This document shows positions 11,276 through 24,302 of a DNA stretch of 64,000 nucleotides, piece by piece. The stretch lies in NCBI GenBank assembly GCA_964059195.1, contig CAXKWD010000004.1, positions 125,088,043-125,152,042 of the forward strand, given 5' to 3'. The translations under genes and the position numbers were made by a program. Below the pieces are notes generated by a model that had not been told where the DNA came from, did not search any database, and saw only the letters and a program-made list of their open reading frames with translations. How positions within the stretch are numbered: the first letter of the stretch is position 1; each line of letters begins with the position of its first letter. The stretch comes from Ectobius pallidus (lineage: Eukaryota; Arthropoda; Insecta; Blattodea; Ectobiidae).

Positions 11276-14200
11276 ATTATGGCCCAGCTACGTTGATTAA
11301 CATTTAAAATGTATGGGGAATGCCTATGAATAGCAATAACTTTGTTTTTCTTTATGATTGTAAGCATGGCTCTATTATTGTTCAGCTATCCTACTGTAAA
11401 GCATTTTAAATATTTAAGTCATACTGGATCACTTTAAAGAAAACATGTAGAGTTTATAGGTTACTTAATACGTTCAAGAACATTCTCCATATCAGATTTC
11501 TAAGGATATTAAGCATAAATTACTGGGAAAGGGGTTAACTGATCGAATAAAGATAAGCCCCAAATGATGTTAGCGATGCTGCAGACTAGCTGTAAAAAAT
11601 TTAATTGCTCCTGATATTTCCTAGTTTTAAATCATGTTTACGATTCAAATATCTTATTTTGAATTCAGGATTAAACTTATAAATCAAAAATACTGTCTCA
11701 CACAATCGGCCATCTTTTCTATTCGTGTTAACCATATCACAATAGTAATTTTTCTTGAGGATTAATTTCATTTAAATGATATACCTAATAGGCTAGTTTT
11801 ATGAGCTGGTTAAATAGACGTAATGGTTAAGTTAACTACCAGCAACTTATATCACAGGAATAAATTCTAACTTTTTCTCTCGATTTTGTATACGATACGT
11901 AGGGTATAGGCCTATTAGACTACGTTAGGCCTACAGCTGTAAACCTTTACATAATTAGACTTCAATAATACAGGTTATTAATAAGATAAGTGGGATTGTA
12001 GGCCTATTTGAAGATGCAATGCAGTTAAACATTTCATTGCAATAAAAGATTAATGATTAATCTTTTAAAGATTAAGATTAAAGTATCGTAAAGAGTCCGA
12101 CATGTAACGGGAAGATCAACAAAAGAGCAGAATAATCTGAAGGGAGACGATAAATTAGCCCAGTTACGTCAGATTTCCGGAACTAGAAGATAAGAATATT
12201 TCCCCATCCCTTCAAAGTTAAGCCTAAGTGTCTCACCCTCAAGAAATCGAATTGCTCGTCTCGTCTTTAATGCGATCTGTTACAATTGTGGCATTAACCC
12301 ATGCAAAGACAGGGCCAGTTTTCTGTTAAAAGGAATCTCAGTTTCCATTTCCGCAACTTGTAACCTTAATTACCTTTGAGAAAGCTTTGTACTGCAGAAA
12401 CCACTTATGGGTTAGCGGGGAGCTACAAGAGCAAGCGAACTTTATAGCACTGACATTTAAAATTCGTTTTTCAGAACTGCAAATATTTAGATCAATAGCC
12501 TATGAACATTTCAATTAAGTAATGCTAATGTATTATATTATAGGCCTAGGTCTGGTTTAAATTGTCCTAAGATTTACCTAAAAAATCGTCTAGTCTAGAA
12601 AATGTTCTTTTAATTTGGTCACCTAAAAGAAAACTTAATGTGTTTCTATAAAAGACACATTAGACTCCATCTTCCTGAAGATAATATTATAAATCGTATT
12701 AAGAAAATATTTTAAAGCTAAAATAAGGTAGGTAAGTAAAGAATGCGCCTATATACAGTCTAAAATTAACATATAAATCTTCCTTAAATGTGAACTTTAT
12801 TGGAGAGTCATATGATAGCATTCTCTGAATTAAATTATTCATGACATTCTTGAAAACTGTGATAGCTTAAGCTAAATTATCCGTGATGCTTTACAAACCA
12901 ATTTTCTAGAAATAAAATAAAATGTAGCCTACGACTCATAACATTGATGACGGTAGGCTGTATTAATTATGCATGTTTAATTGCATGTTGGATGTTACAT
13001 AGGTTTACGACTTAAGAACTATAGAACTTATCAAAATAACAAACTTAAACTTAATCTACGTGGAACTTATGTCTACTTAAAACAATTCTAAATTTAGTGA
13101 GAAACAATTATTTAAGAACGCGATTATGCCTTCTGTATTACTGCTGTAGGGAATTATTGTTAAAGGAGTTCCCTTTATTAAATGAGCAAAATAAAATATT
13201 ATTAATAGGTCTGAAGGGTAGTTCTGCATTTGAATGTGCTGCATGGAATTTGTGATTCGTCTTGTGTGGCATGTGCGCTCAGAGTGATGGCTACTACTAC
13301 ATGTCTACTAATTACCTCATTATGCAACCTGTCACTCTCCTCTTACTCCCTCTCTTTCTCTTTTGATGCTCAAAGAGAGATCCATCTTGGAACCTACTTC
13401 TCTCTCGCTCCCAACACAAGATATTATGAGAAAAATAAAATAAAGTTTACGTTTGTTAACACATCCGCTAGTGACGAAACCAATTAAAAACTTGTAGAAT
13501 GGACGAACTTCCAAATCATGAAGACAGGAAGTTGAAATATATAATTTTATTTTGCGCGATGCCCTGCGATCCATAGCTTATTATTATTTGGAATAAAAGT
13601 AATGCCAATTAAAAGAGTTCGTCATTGGTAGGCTAACAGTGAAGATTCGCGAAACCAAATGATAGGCTCTGACTGTCATAAATTGGATTTCACTTCAAAA
13701 AACCTTACATGGATGTATTATGTTTTGGGAGATAACATAAAAGGGGAAAATACCACCTTGAATTGAAAAAAAAAAATTACAGTCTTTCTAATTATTACCC
13801 TGTGTATCTGTGAGAAGATTCATTGGTCTATCAGATGAACTTAAACAGTATATTCCCATTTAGAGAAATAGACGTTCATCGTAAATTATGCCTAACTTAC
13901 TAACTTATAGCCTATAGTGTCCGTATATAATTCAAATGAATGATTTTTTATTTACATCAACATGGGAGAATTCTTGCCTCAGTCAAGTTGTAGGCTACAT
14001 TCAATGGTAGGCCTACTATAATATGCAATCTCTTCTATGAAAACGTGATGAAAGAAAGAAATTCATTTTTGGGTTTGTCTAAGAACGTGCAACTTAAGTC
14101 ATCCTACCACACTCTATGTGTGATTTTTATTATACATTTTCAATCAGTGATTCAGTATGAATTAATGTAAGCAAGGATACAATCTAAAACCTTCTTCATT

Positions 14201-14621
14201 GCTGCATGTAACAATTAGCCTAAAGTATATTGGAAAAAAAGAATAGAGCTTCCAGCTAATTTAATGTAGGCCTCTTCCGAATGTAATGTAATTCCTAAAG
14301 GTAATTTAATTTTCTTAGCTTATATTAATATCCTAGGACTACATATAAATATTTGAACTGAAAATCACTTGGTATAAATACTTCATATGAATAATTTTGA
14401 TCCTTTAGCTATATGAGAGATAAAAGGGCTTCATACTCTAACAAGGCGAAATCATAGCTCTAGTTGGTTGATAAGTTAGGTATTTGAAATCGAAAACACT
14501 TGTTGGGCCTAAAGGTCTGTAGATTTATGTATAATATTTTATTATATTATCGTAATTTTTAGTTTCATATGAAAGCTTCGTCGCCGAACCCATTCCTAAG
14601 GACAAGCTTGGTTTATTCGGT
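11276..14621. other. AT-rich noncoding DNA
   Basis: No gene is supported. A 17-base palindrome TAATCTTTTAAAGATTA lies at 12058-12074, preceded by a GCAATG...CATTGC stem near 12017-12040. A pair of short frames overlaps at 13230-13574 on opposite strands across a CT/GA-rich tract (13330-13410), which explains their length. Confidence 0.5.
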
Positions 14622-15892
14622 AACTAGCATGTGCCCGCGGCTTCGCCCGCGATAATTATTTCAAAAATAAAAAATTAAGAGCATAATAGTTAAAACATTA
14701 TATTTATTAACACCTAAACCACGTGGACTACTTACCACGATTAGATAGCGTCGCCTGGCAAAAGCGATCTCAGATTCGAGTTCCTTGACCCAGAAAATCC
14801 CTGTATAGTGAGTTACGTCCAAATCGAATAATGTTTAATCATATTTAGGTCTATGTTGATTATCCCTCTTCCGTGTAGGTTGAAGATTTCGTATGTCTAC
14901 GGGCCTTGACATTCTAAACAAATGCACCAGCGTGGGCTTACAACATTCAAGCGATCGCGATGCTTTTATTTCCACGGTATGACAAAAATAGCCAAAGCCA
15001 AATGCAATTGATTTGACATTGAAATGTATTACTGAAATCTGATGCTTCGACAGCGCTAAAATCACGTTTTCTGCCAGTTTTTCACTCATAACTCGCGAAC
15101 GAAAGCTAAAATTAAAAATCCGGCTTCGAGGTGCATTCTCCCACCTTTCAGTCCATCTATGTTTAAAATTTCAGATCTCTGCGTTCAGTAGATTTCGCTG
15201 GGCATCGCGGACAGACAGACAAACACGTCCTTAAAACTTAAGTGCATAATAGTTAAATCATTATATTTATTAACACCTAAATCACGTGGAGTGTATTCCA
15301 CGATTAGGTAGCGTCCCCTGGTAGAAAAAGCGACCTCAGGTTCCAGTTCCTTGGCTCAGAAAACCCCTGTATAGTGAGTTTCGTTGAAATCGAACAATGT
15401 TTGACCATAATTAAGCCTATGTTGATATCCTTCTTACGTGTAGGTTGAAAATTTCAAATTTCAAATTTCTGCGGGCCTTGACACTCTAAACAAATGAATC
15501 GTCCACGATGGACTTACAAAATCAAGCGATCGCGATGCTTTTATTTCCAAGGTAGGCTATGAGGTATGATGACAAAAATAGCCAAAGCCAGCTGTAATTG
15601 ATTTAACATTGAAATATATTACTGAAACTGATGCTTCGAAATCGCAAAAAATACACGTTTTCTGCCCGTTTTTCACTCATAACTCACGAACGAAAGCGAA
15701 AATTAAAATTCCGGCTTCGAGGTGCACATTCTGACCCTTTAGTCCGCCTATGTATAAAATTTCAGATCTCTGCGTTGAGTAGATTTCGCTGGGCATCGCG
15801 GGCAGACAGACAGACGGAGGACAGACAGACGGAGGACAGACAGACGGAGGACAGACACTTCCTTTTATTAATATATAATATAATAAGATAGG
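14622..15892 (+). mobile_element. Retroelement-like repeat, tandem dimer with GACA-rich 3' end
   Basis: A head segment (14622-14660, with GTGCCCGCGGCTTCGCCCGCG) is followed by two direct copies of a unit of about 560-620 bases. Copy 1 (14676-15238) and copy 2 (15239 to about 15805) share long blocks: GCATAATAGTTAAA, ATTATATTTATTAACACC, CAAGCGATCGCGATGC, TTTTCACTCATAACTC and CAGATCTCTGCGTT. Copy 2 ends in GACAGACAGACGGAGG repeats and an AT-rich tail (15858-15892). Insect repeats of this style, starting with a CCGCGGCTTCGCCCGCG box and ending in GACAGACA, are usually 3' ends or non-autonomous relatives of LINEs. I cannot name the family. Short open frames inside (14835-15089 minus, 15631-15891 plus) are not genes. 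Confidence 0.7.
15806..15850. repeat. 15-bp tandem repeat, 3 copies
   Basis: Three head-to-tail copies of ACAGACAGACGGAGG at the end of the second retroelement-like copy. They are an expansion of the GACAGACA terminal motif. Confidence 0.9.
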
Positions 15893-16680
15893 ATTATTCG
15901 TAAAATATTACTGTAAATTCTACTAACTGAATGAGTAAATAAACAATATTTAATAAATGATTGACAATATTAATAAGTGAATCGATTAAATACAGTCCTA
16001 TAATTTCGTTCTTCTTGTCTGTGTAAGTATAATCTACTAGCCTATTGATTGCCCAGTGAAATTTGCACTAAAAGCTAGCAGCAAAAAGGATTTAGTCGTA
16101 TGTTGGGAAACCTGGATCTTGGGTATTAATTGAATATATTTTACCTCAGTAGGTCTTATACAAAAGGGTTATTTGGTCTAGTTTAGAGCTATTTAAATGA
16201 ATATTACACAACTTAGGCATATTGTTACTGAATCCCCTTAAAAAGAAACTTTGGTTGCAAAGGATTTTTATCTAGAAACAAACACAGTCAACTAACTAAT
16301 GCAGCCATGGGCTAACCCCTATCCATTGACACGCAACCCGCAAAGTTGGTCAACTACATATAGTTCGAAAAGGACCGGTAGATGGAGACACAAACAGACA
16401 ATAAGTGCAGTGGCGGTTAGGGAAACACTAATTTCACTTTATCATTTACACTACAATAAACAAATAATACAAACAATTTTGTCTTTTTAATTATTATTTT
16501 ACGTGTGCAATTATTTACGTGTGCACTTGTGGTTCTCGAACCAGTAAATGCCCATGTATGGACTAATGGTTACTCAAGGTGACTTGAAGGCACATGTTCT
16601 AGCTTAACAAGGTTGAAAGCTTAGGCTGATAAAAGTTACTTATCTTAAGAAGTGAAATTTGAACATAGAATTAAATGTTG
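15893..16680. other. Noncoding DNA
   Basis: AT-rich, with a less AT-rich patch at 16300-16440 that carries a 63-codon frame of no recognisable family. No repeat boundaries are seen. Confidence 0.45.
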
Positions 16681-16681
16681 A

Positions 16682-16742
<61 letters not shown>
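16682..16742. repeat. (ATT)n microsatellite
   Basis: About twenty uninterrupted ATT triplets. It makes the poly-leucine part of the plus-strand frame 16659-16955, which is therefore not evidence of a gene. Confidence 0.95.
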
Positions 16743-19093
16743 TTTTATAATTTGAGTTATGTCTGCTGTCACATAATATCGTTACTGTCATGGATAATGA
16801 AGAATTTTTGTAATATTCTGTTTAAACTGTTTGGAGGTTTAAGTTCGAGACAGCGACAGGCTGTAGCCCGTGTACTTGATCTTCAAATCTTCGTTTTAGT
16901 AATTCCATATTTTTCCATCTCTCCAGGACTTATAAGTAAGCTATTCGTGCAGTGAAGCCAGTTCTCGTTTCACATTGTTTCTTGTAGTCTATACCACTAA
17001 CAATAATTTGTTTGATATTCTGTGAAAAGTCGAAATTCTCTATTGTTCCTAAACTGGTGGGTTAAGTTTTCTGAAGTTGAAGATTCCGCTTGGCTGATCG
17101 CTAACAACCACAGCACAATGAGAAAAGAAAGCGATATAGGTAAGATGAATCTTTTGTTTCTAAGACTACATTATGTTTGTGAGATACAAATACTACAGAC
17201 ATCTGTAAATGACTCTACTCTTACCTGGAGCTTCTGTTGCCGGACCAGACCTCCGAGCAGCCTATGGTCTGATTGTGAACTCCGCGTGGTTCACGACTTG
17301 TTTGGGGCCCCAAAATCTTAATCGTTGTCGTCGTCGTATTAACTAATGTCGGCTCCGGCAGCTCGACCTGTGAAGAGAAAATCATGAATTAAAGTACTGA
17401 ATAACATTTTCTCCCTTTGCTATTTTTGTTCATAGGCGCGATGTTGATAGAAAGGGCCTATTTGTACCTAATTTGTGATCTGACTTCATGTTATAACAAG
17501 TTATCTGATGAAATAAAAAACTACAACAAACAGAGATTTTAAAACATACTCTACAATTGGTTAATAAGAAATCTCTTCTATACTCTTGAAAAATTTTTAA
17601 ACTTGAAAGTGATGGTAAGTAAGTTATGTTGTAATTTTTCTTTCTTGTGTTTTATTTTTATGCTTGCTTTTTTGTACCCAAAGACTGTACGCCTATAGGC
17701 TAATAAATATAAATAGCATGAAATAGATTATTTAAAATGTTAACATTAAATAAATTAATGACAAAGAGTTGCTTACAGTATTTAAATAAGTAAGTTATAT
17801 TTTGAGAATGAAACAACGCAACCTACTAGTTAAACCAAAGACACCTGCAAGGGGCAACAAGGATAGGCATATCGGTTGGTGCCCCTGAGATTTAAATTTT
17901 CATGCAATATTAATATTGTTCGTTTGGTAAAATTTTGGGTCAACGTCAAAGAACTTTCTCTGCCTTGCTTGCTGCCACAGAGATGTGCTCTGCGGGCCTT
18001 TGAGTTAAACCAGTGTTGATCCCCTAAGATTTTGGGCTATACTAAGCGCAAGGCAGTTTTCACTGAAGGAAAAAAATCATAACATAATAGCCTATGGGAT
18101 AATCAGTTTTCATGGAGAAAGTTCGGAGGTTAAGTGTCACTAGTCTGCAACTTATTATTTGATTTACGGATGACAATAGAATTCTAGACATTAACATTTA
18201 GTTTTAAACTCGTATAAAGAATATTTCACCTTCGATATAATATAAGTTTATTGTCTCCTTTCTCTTGGCTTCATATTTAGGTTCAGCAAATGCACTGTAG
18301 TGATTTCTCTTCTAAAGTCGTATTATGTTATGACATGGACCCAGTTTGAAGACTAAGCGATAGAAAGAGTGCTTTGGTTTAAGTGAATTAGGTAGAAGAG
18401 AGGCTTTGAATGTAATGGCATTTAAATAAAACATGGCATATAGTTCAGACCTCTTCTTTCCCTTGCAAGCCAATTACTTCATCATAGCTGGAAATTAACG
18501 ACAGGACTGACCACTCCATGCTGAATCACGGCAGCATAAAAATGTCTGTCAAGAGCTGACTGCATCGTGCTCGCTTTGAGCTTTCCTCACAAGCTTTCGT
18601 TTATTATATTTAAGGTAGAAAGAAATATCTAGGCCTATATTCCTTTTAGACTGTATGAACGACCTCCACATTAGCCTATATAGAACTAGGCAATGCTATA
18701 ATTTCATTAAAATTGTACATACATTAACAGTAATTGTAAATAAATATAGGGTACATACAAGATACCATCTAACATCTAACTTGATTAATGTTGTTTGTGG
18801 GCTCCTCATGCTTAGCGTTTAAGTTATGGTACAAATATCGTTAACGTTTCTGAACGCTGCCAATCATTATCGTCATCTACATTTCCTCATTGAAACAAAT
18901 AAGAAAAGTGTAACAAAACAGCCGTTTTACGTTCCTGCCGACTATTTCCCTAGCAAAAATTAGTTCTGCGTGAAGATTTCCAGCTGTCTTCGTGTTAGTT
19001 TTAGCTATTCAGTAATTACTAGATTTCATAAAGAAGACGTCAAAGACGGCAGATGACAGAAGACATTAGATTAAAGGTGACAAAGATAGCATT
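16743..19093. other. Noncoding DNA
   Basis: The stretch 16820-17360 is somewhat G+C-richer and carries a 99-codon frame (17022-17321) with no domain I recognise. A CGTCGTCGT run lies at about 17325-17336. The remainder is AT-rich. No gene is supported. Confidence 0.45.
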
Positions 19094-19117
19094 ATGTAGG
19101 CCTATATAGGCCTACAT
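19094..19117. repeat. Perfect 24-bp palindrome built from TAGGCCTA words
   Basis: ATGTAGGCCTATATAGGCCTACAT reads the same on both strands. It consists of two TAGGCCTA boxes around a central TATA and would form a cruciform or hairpin. The same 8-base word is scattered widely in this window. Confidence 0.9.
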
Positions 19118-20389
19118 TTATTGCATGCCTTTAATATAATTTTAAAATCTATAAATACATAACCTCTTAGATGTATCCAGTCTATTTACCTCCATTTAGG
19201 CCTATATGAAAATGATAACTGAAGTATCCTCTTTGATAATCTGCCCTGCGTTCTTTGAATAGGCCTTTACTTAACATATTTCTACTGCAGACTATTATGA
19301 TATTCTGACAAGTAAAAAGTCTGCCGGAATTCCTGATCCATGTACAGTTGGTTGGTCTCCGAACTGTTAAAGGCATAGGCCTAATACGCTGTAGTCTAAT
19401 TAATTTCTTTTGTTACATTATTGGAACTCCTAGAAGTTAATAGAATAATTATGATACTAAGCTATAATTTCTTTTAACAGCCATAGGTTATTGACCATTT
19501 TGAATGAAGCTGCAAGTTCCAGAAAGTGTAGAAAATAATAAATAGGCTATATTACCTGTAAAAAATGTAAATAATTAACATTACACGTAAACATTCGCAG
19601 GGTAAACTCAAGGATCATTTTAGATCTAGACCCCCACGCCAGTCTCATCTGAGATAGCCTATTAGTTCTAGAGTTACGAAACGTGGCACTGTTAATTTTG
19701 TAACAATCCTGGTCCTATTATTGAAATTTTACTTTAAAAATTGATCGTAGACTCGATTATAATAATCATGAGAAGGAAGACAAACCAGTCTAAACACTTA
19801 TTTTTAATAATTGCACACTTCCCAAGTAAGTTTAAATTTTAATCGACGCTAAAGGTTTAGCCATCTATTATTTAATTTACTTATGTAATTAATGTCAATC
19901 TATTTTGTGTTATTTGCGCTAGACTAACATGTGGTAATTTCTATTATTTTATAATTTTCGACAGTCTAATCTTGATTATTACATCAGTGAGACCTTGTTT
20001 CTTTTTCAAATTTATTTTGATTAGGCCAATGCATAGCTTGCTTCTATTTTTGTAAATTTATACGAATAACGTAATCGAAGGACCTATATTAGGAAAAAAA
20101 CTTGAATCCCTGTCTTCACGTTAAGTTATTCAGTTGTGATTTTTGGTATGAAATTATTTTAAATAACAATAAACCGGCAAAGACTAAGAAGTATGATTGA
20201 TCAGAACTGGAGATGCTGAAGTTCAACAATTAGGCATATAAAACCTTTAGTTCATAAGTTGCTAACCTGATTTGTAATGCGGTCCAACTGTAGTGATAAT
20301 GCGTGCTGTATTCTCTATTAGGTTACAGTGGTAACGAGAGAGCAGTAGGCCTACATTAAAAGCAAATGAGAATTGAAAATTGCTATGAC
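19118..20389. other. AT-rich noncoding DNA
   Basis: No gene or named repeat is recognised. The minus-strand frame at 19182-19376 contains two AGGCCT words and no known domain. Confidence 0.5.
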
Positions 20390-20750
20390 TAAAATTCGGG
20401 CAAGCAGAGCACATGGTGAGCTTATTGACCTGCGGCCGATGTGGTCATTTCACCGGTTAGCGTTGTTGTCATTGGAATGGAAATGATGCTGCTAACTTTG
20501 TTGTGTTTATGGAATGATGATGGATCGATGAGGTAATTCTCCGGTAATAATGCGCTGAGAGTGGGATGGGGGGTTGTGTGTATGCGGGGAGGAGGGTGTC
20601 GATCACAATTTTCAACTACTGATCCTGTAGCAGTCTGGATATATTCCAGTCAATGTGTTGTTTACAATAGCGTTACATTGATGCCACATAGTGCTGCATG
20701 TGGAACCACTATTGCTGGTCTAGCTCTGGTCTGTGCTGTCCTCTAGGCTA
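20390..20750. promoter_or_regulatory. GC-richer island, possible regulatory element
   Basis: A non-repetitive patch, G-rich at 20560-20600, containing TTTATGG, ATCGAT and GTGATTT-like transcription-factor-style words. A 61-codon frame (20561-20746) shows no family. Only composition supports a regulatory role. Confidence 0.22.
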
Positions 20751-22625
20751 GATACTCGCATAGTTCTCTTGTCACTGACACATGTGTTAAATGTTCCGCA
20801 TTTTTACTTTCAGCTTAACTTATTTAAGTAAAACTTATTGTCACATGTTCATTTATGTTCTTTAAGGGATGACCGAAGTATTGAGAGTGGTTTTCTAAAC
20901 TCGAAATTATGCACACTTAATTAAAAATGTAAACTTGAACTAAAGTTAATATTTCATTATAACATCTTAGTCTGTTTTTGAGATTTTATTTAATTTCATT
21001 GCTTTCTTTGATCACAATAGTCGAATTCTATGTTCTCTAACAGATATTAAAATATGAGCTTGAATTTTTATGTGAGAATCTTTGATGCCTGCTTTACATA
21101 TTTACCGATTGATTTTTTTATGTTAAAAAATATAATTACATATTTTAGTCAGAAAATAAAAGAAAGCAGCCTGGGATTAAAATACATATTTTTCTTATAA
21201 ATAGAACTAAACCCCTATAAAGAAAATCTGACTACATATTTAATTGTACATAACTTATTTCAAAGCATATTGGCAAAAATTAATATCTGTATATCTATTT
21301 TTATGGGAGATTTAGATTTGAATGTGGCAAAATGACATGCAAATTGAAGCTAAGAAAGCGGCGATTAGAGTTTGCATGCACCAGCAGTTGAAAGCGCACC
21401 GAGGTTTTAAAATGGTGTCAGCGGCATCTGTTCCATGCGTCCAAAGGCATAAAATTTCGCACAGGCATATTTTAGGGTATGGTTGATTTTTTACACTAAA
21501 ATCCAAAACTCTCAATGTTTAACCAAAACGGCTAAATCAACACTTCTTTCATCCCTAAAATGTTCACAGTTTTAATTGTGTCCACTGTAGCCTAAATTAC
21601 TTTTCTCTAACATGAAATAGACCTACTATGTCCATATATCGTAAGTTTCCATTTAAAATTAAAGAAAATTTCCATATTATTAGTCTACAAAAATAGAGTC
21701 TTTTGTTATAACTTAAGAACTTAAGTTATAGGAACAGATGCAAACTATTCACAGGGTCTTCGGCCTATAGAAAAATGAGACATAATATTTTATTTTTAAA
21801 CGCCTCCGCAATAGACTAACAGATTAATATTGTAAAATTACTATAGGCATAATGCAAAGCACTAGCTTATTTATGATTTTCATAACGATCCCTATGTTTT
21901 GTTTAGAAGGTAAGGGAGGAAAAAGAAAGCAGGCCTGTGCCAGAAAAAATACGTTTGTTTCAACTTGTTTTGCATTTTCACAATGAACGAACTAATTCAT
22001 TTTTTACTTAGTGCATAGCGTTGAAGATCATGATGGAATTAAAATGTAAAAATCACAATTCCATTCTGCCTAAAATTAAATTTTCAAGAGGAAAATAGCT
22101 TATAACTTTTTTACATCTCTATGCTATACTTACGGGAAGAAAGAAGAAAGTAAAATGCTCATTAGGCCTTAATTTCTTTTATACATCTTCGTTATCATTC
22201 CTTTATAAAAGTCTCAATACTTATTTTCTGCTGTAGGCCTATATGAAATCCATTTCTTGTTATATTCAATAGACCTATATTAAAGAACCCGTTCAATGAA
22301 ACTGAAGGACGGTAGTTTGAAAAGATAAATAATTCATTTGTGAATTTATGAATATGCATAATGTCTTAGTTCCGGCAATTTCAACACTCCTCATAAACAA
22401 TTACGTTTGTCTGTTGTGAGGGGAATAAAAACACTTCATGTTTATATTACCACAAGTGTTCTCTGATATGAGTGTATGGCATCATAGATTCAATTTTGAA
22501 AGTAGGATAGACGGAGCATTTAAAACAGTTTCTTATGATTTTTTTATAAAGAAAAATATTTAACTAGCTTCACCTAAAGAACGTAAGTTATAACATTTTC
22601 AATAGAAAAATTTGCCTTGTCTTAT
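20751..22625. other. AT-rich noncoding DNA
   Basis: A 24-base near-perfect palindrome at 21707-21730 has 11-base arms (TATAACTTAAG) and a 2-base centre. No gene is supported; the frame at 21312-21515 on the minus strand has no recognisable domain. Confidence 0.5.
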
Positions 22626-22636
22626 CCTAAAATGGG

Positions 22637-22910
22637 GTACACCGTAGCGTAGTGGTTGAGGCGCTGCGCTACAAGCTGAAAGGTCGCGTGTTCGATCCCC
22701 GATGAGGTCGATGGAATTTTTCAATTGGCCTAATCCTTCTGGTGGCACTATGCCCTGGGGTCGACTCAGCCTCTAACAGAAATGAGTACCAGGAGCATTT
22801 CTTGGGGTATAGGCGGCCGGTGCGTAAGGCTTACAACCTGAGAGCCTCAACCTCAACCTCCTACAACCCTCTGGGCCTCCATGGCCTGTATAGGGAAAAC
22901 TTTTTTTTTG
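22637..22910 (+). mobile_element. tRNA-derived SINE, apparently full length (274 bp)
   Basis: The 5' part is tRNA-like, with an RNA polymerase III A box TAGCGTAGTGG (22645-22655) and a B box GTTCGATCC (22690-22698), 45 bases apart as in tRNA promoters. The body runs through a GCCTCTAACAGAAATGAGTACC block to TGGCCTGTATAGGG and ends in AAAACTTTTTTTTT, a pol III terminator-like T run. Flanks CCTAAAATGGG (22626-22636) and CCTAGAATGGG (22911-22921) form an 11-base target duplication with one mismatch, indicating a LINE-mobilised insertion. Related partial copies lie at 43260-43464 and 32375-32507. Confidence 0.85.
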
Positions 22911-22924
22911 CCTAGAATGGGACC

Positions 22925-23879
22925 TTATAAGGTTATTAAAGAAACATTTTCTTTACTAAATAGGGTAAATATAGCTTAGAATTCGTTAAATAAAATTCTT
23001 CTTTCTTTGCCTTCAAGCAAAATAATTATCCCAACTTATCCTAGATTATTAATTTTAGAAAATAGCTCGTTTTATAATCAACATAAGTTAGGCTTTAAGA
23101 TATGCTGAGTAATAAGTTGTGATGCAAAATATATATTAATGTTTATTGACTATATTCATAGGCCAATGCTTTGTTAATTATTTTAAATTCAATTTTAATT
23201 TTAATATGAAGGTATTAATGTCATTTAATTCACACAGTGCGAACCTGACGGGCCATATCGTTATTTTCTTCCGAAAAATATTCGATTTTGGCTATAAATA
23301 AACAATTACTCCTTCGTTGATAATTCTAGAGACATTCCCTTTGATAAACTGTAGTCTTTTATTTTAACATAGAATTAATCATTACTTTGGATCATTATTA
23401 ATTAGAATTACTAAATATGCCTAATTAATATGTAAGAAACATAGAAGTTTATTGAATTAAAGGTTATTTTTACGTGTATATTCTCTACTGTACAATTAAA
23501 TGCATCTAAATGAGATCGATATCACAAATTTGATTAAAATTCTCTTCCGAAATGCTATGTAGACTATTTACCACTAAAAAAATCTTTTGAATACTTTCAT
23601 CATTTTCACAGCAATGAACCACTTGTTAAATTGCTTTAAAATGCTAATTTTGAATTAATTTAATTACACTTAAGAGATAACAGTAATATGTTTGAAAGTT
23701 ACCTTCGAATGGTGAAACAAAATCTCTGGTTTCTCCGTGGCCCTTTTTTGTCCAGGTGGTTTAAATAATGAGAGCAGCAATTTGTCTCAATTACGGCGAG
23801 GTAGATGAAATTACACTTTACACACGGTAATTTTACACTTGTTAAACAACAGTTAACAGTTTACACACATAATGCGGTA
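22925..23879. other. AT-rich noncoding DNA
   Basis: Strongly AT-rich with short poly-A and poly-T tracts. Nothing coding or repetitive is recognised. Confidence 0.5.
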
Positions 23880-24130
23880 GTTACATATTGATCGGGCGGT
23901 GTGCGGCGAGGAAAGAATTGATGTAATGTAGTGTCGGCGGTGGAATGTAAGAAGTGGCTTGAGATGGTGACTACGCCCCCTGTCATGCGATGCTGGCCTT
24001 TTCTTAGGTTTCCTGGGAGTTGGGGGCGGATCCAGGCACACGCCCCTCTCAGGCCATGTGACTCCTGTCGTTACTATCTGCCCCAACATGCCAGATTTAG
24101 CTGGTACTCTGTCGCGATTCCTCTCTCTTT
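23880..24130. promoter_or_regulatory. GC-rich island, possible regulatory element
   Basis: Contains GGGCGGTGTGCGGCGAGG and GTTGGGGGCGGATCC, the latter a GC-box-like GGGGCGG core (about 24022). Open frames on both strands (23853-24089 minus, 23931-24188 plus) cover it with no family match, and both may be by-products of low stop frequency in GC-rich DNA. The regulatory reading is inferred. Confidence 0.25.
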
Positions 24131-24302
24131 GTCCGTCTTAAGAAATATTATATTATTTTTATTATTAAGAATTCTATTTAAAAAATAATGAATGTGCTAA
24201 ATTGTTACAAGAAATTATGTCTGGGATCTCTATGTCCATGTTTAACTTACTATTTTTTTTTTAGATTTGCCTGACTGAAGATATTTGTATATTATGTTCT
24301 AT

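Noticed and set aside
16659..16955. Poly-leucine open frame
   Set aside because: Encoded by the ATT microsatellite.
22637..22710. Functional tRNA gene
   Set aside because: A and B boxes are present but the segment continues into a SINE body shared with other copies, and it does not fold into a convincing cloverleaf by inspection.
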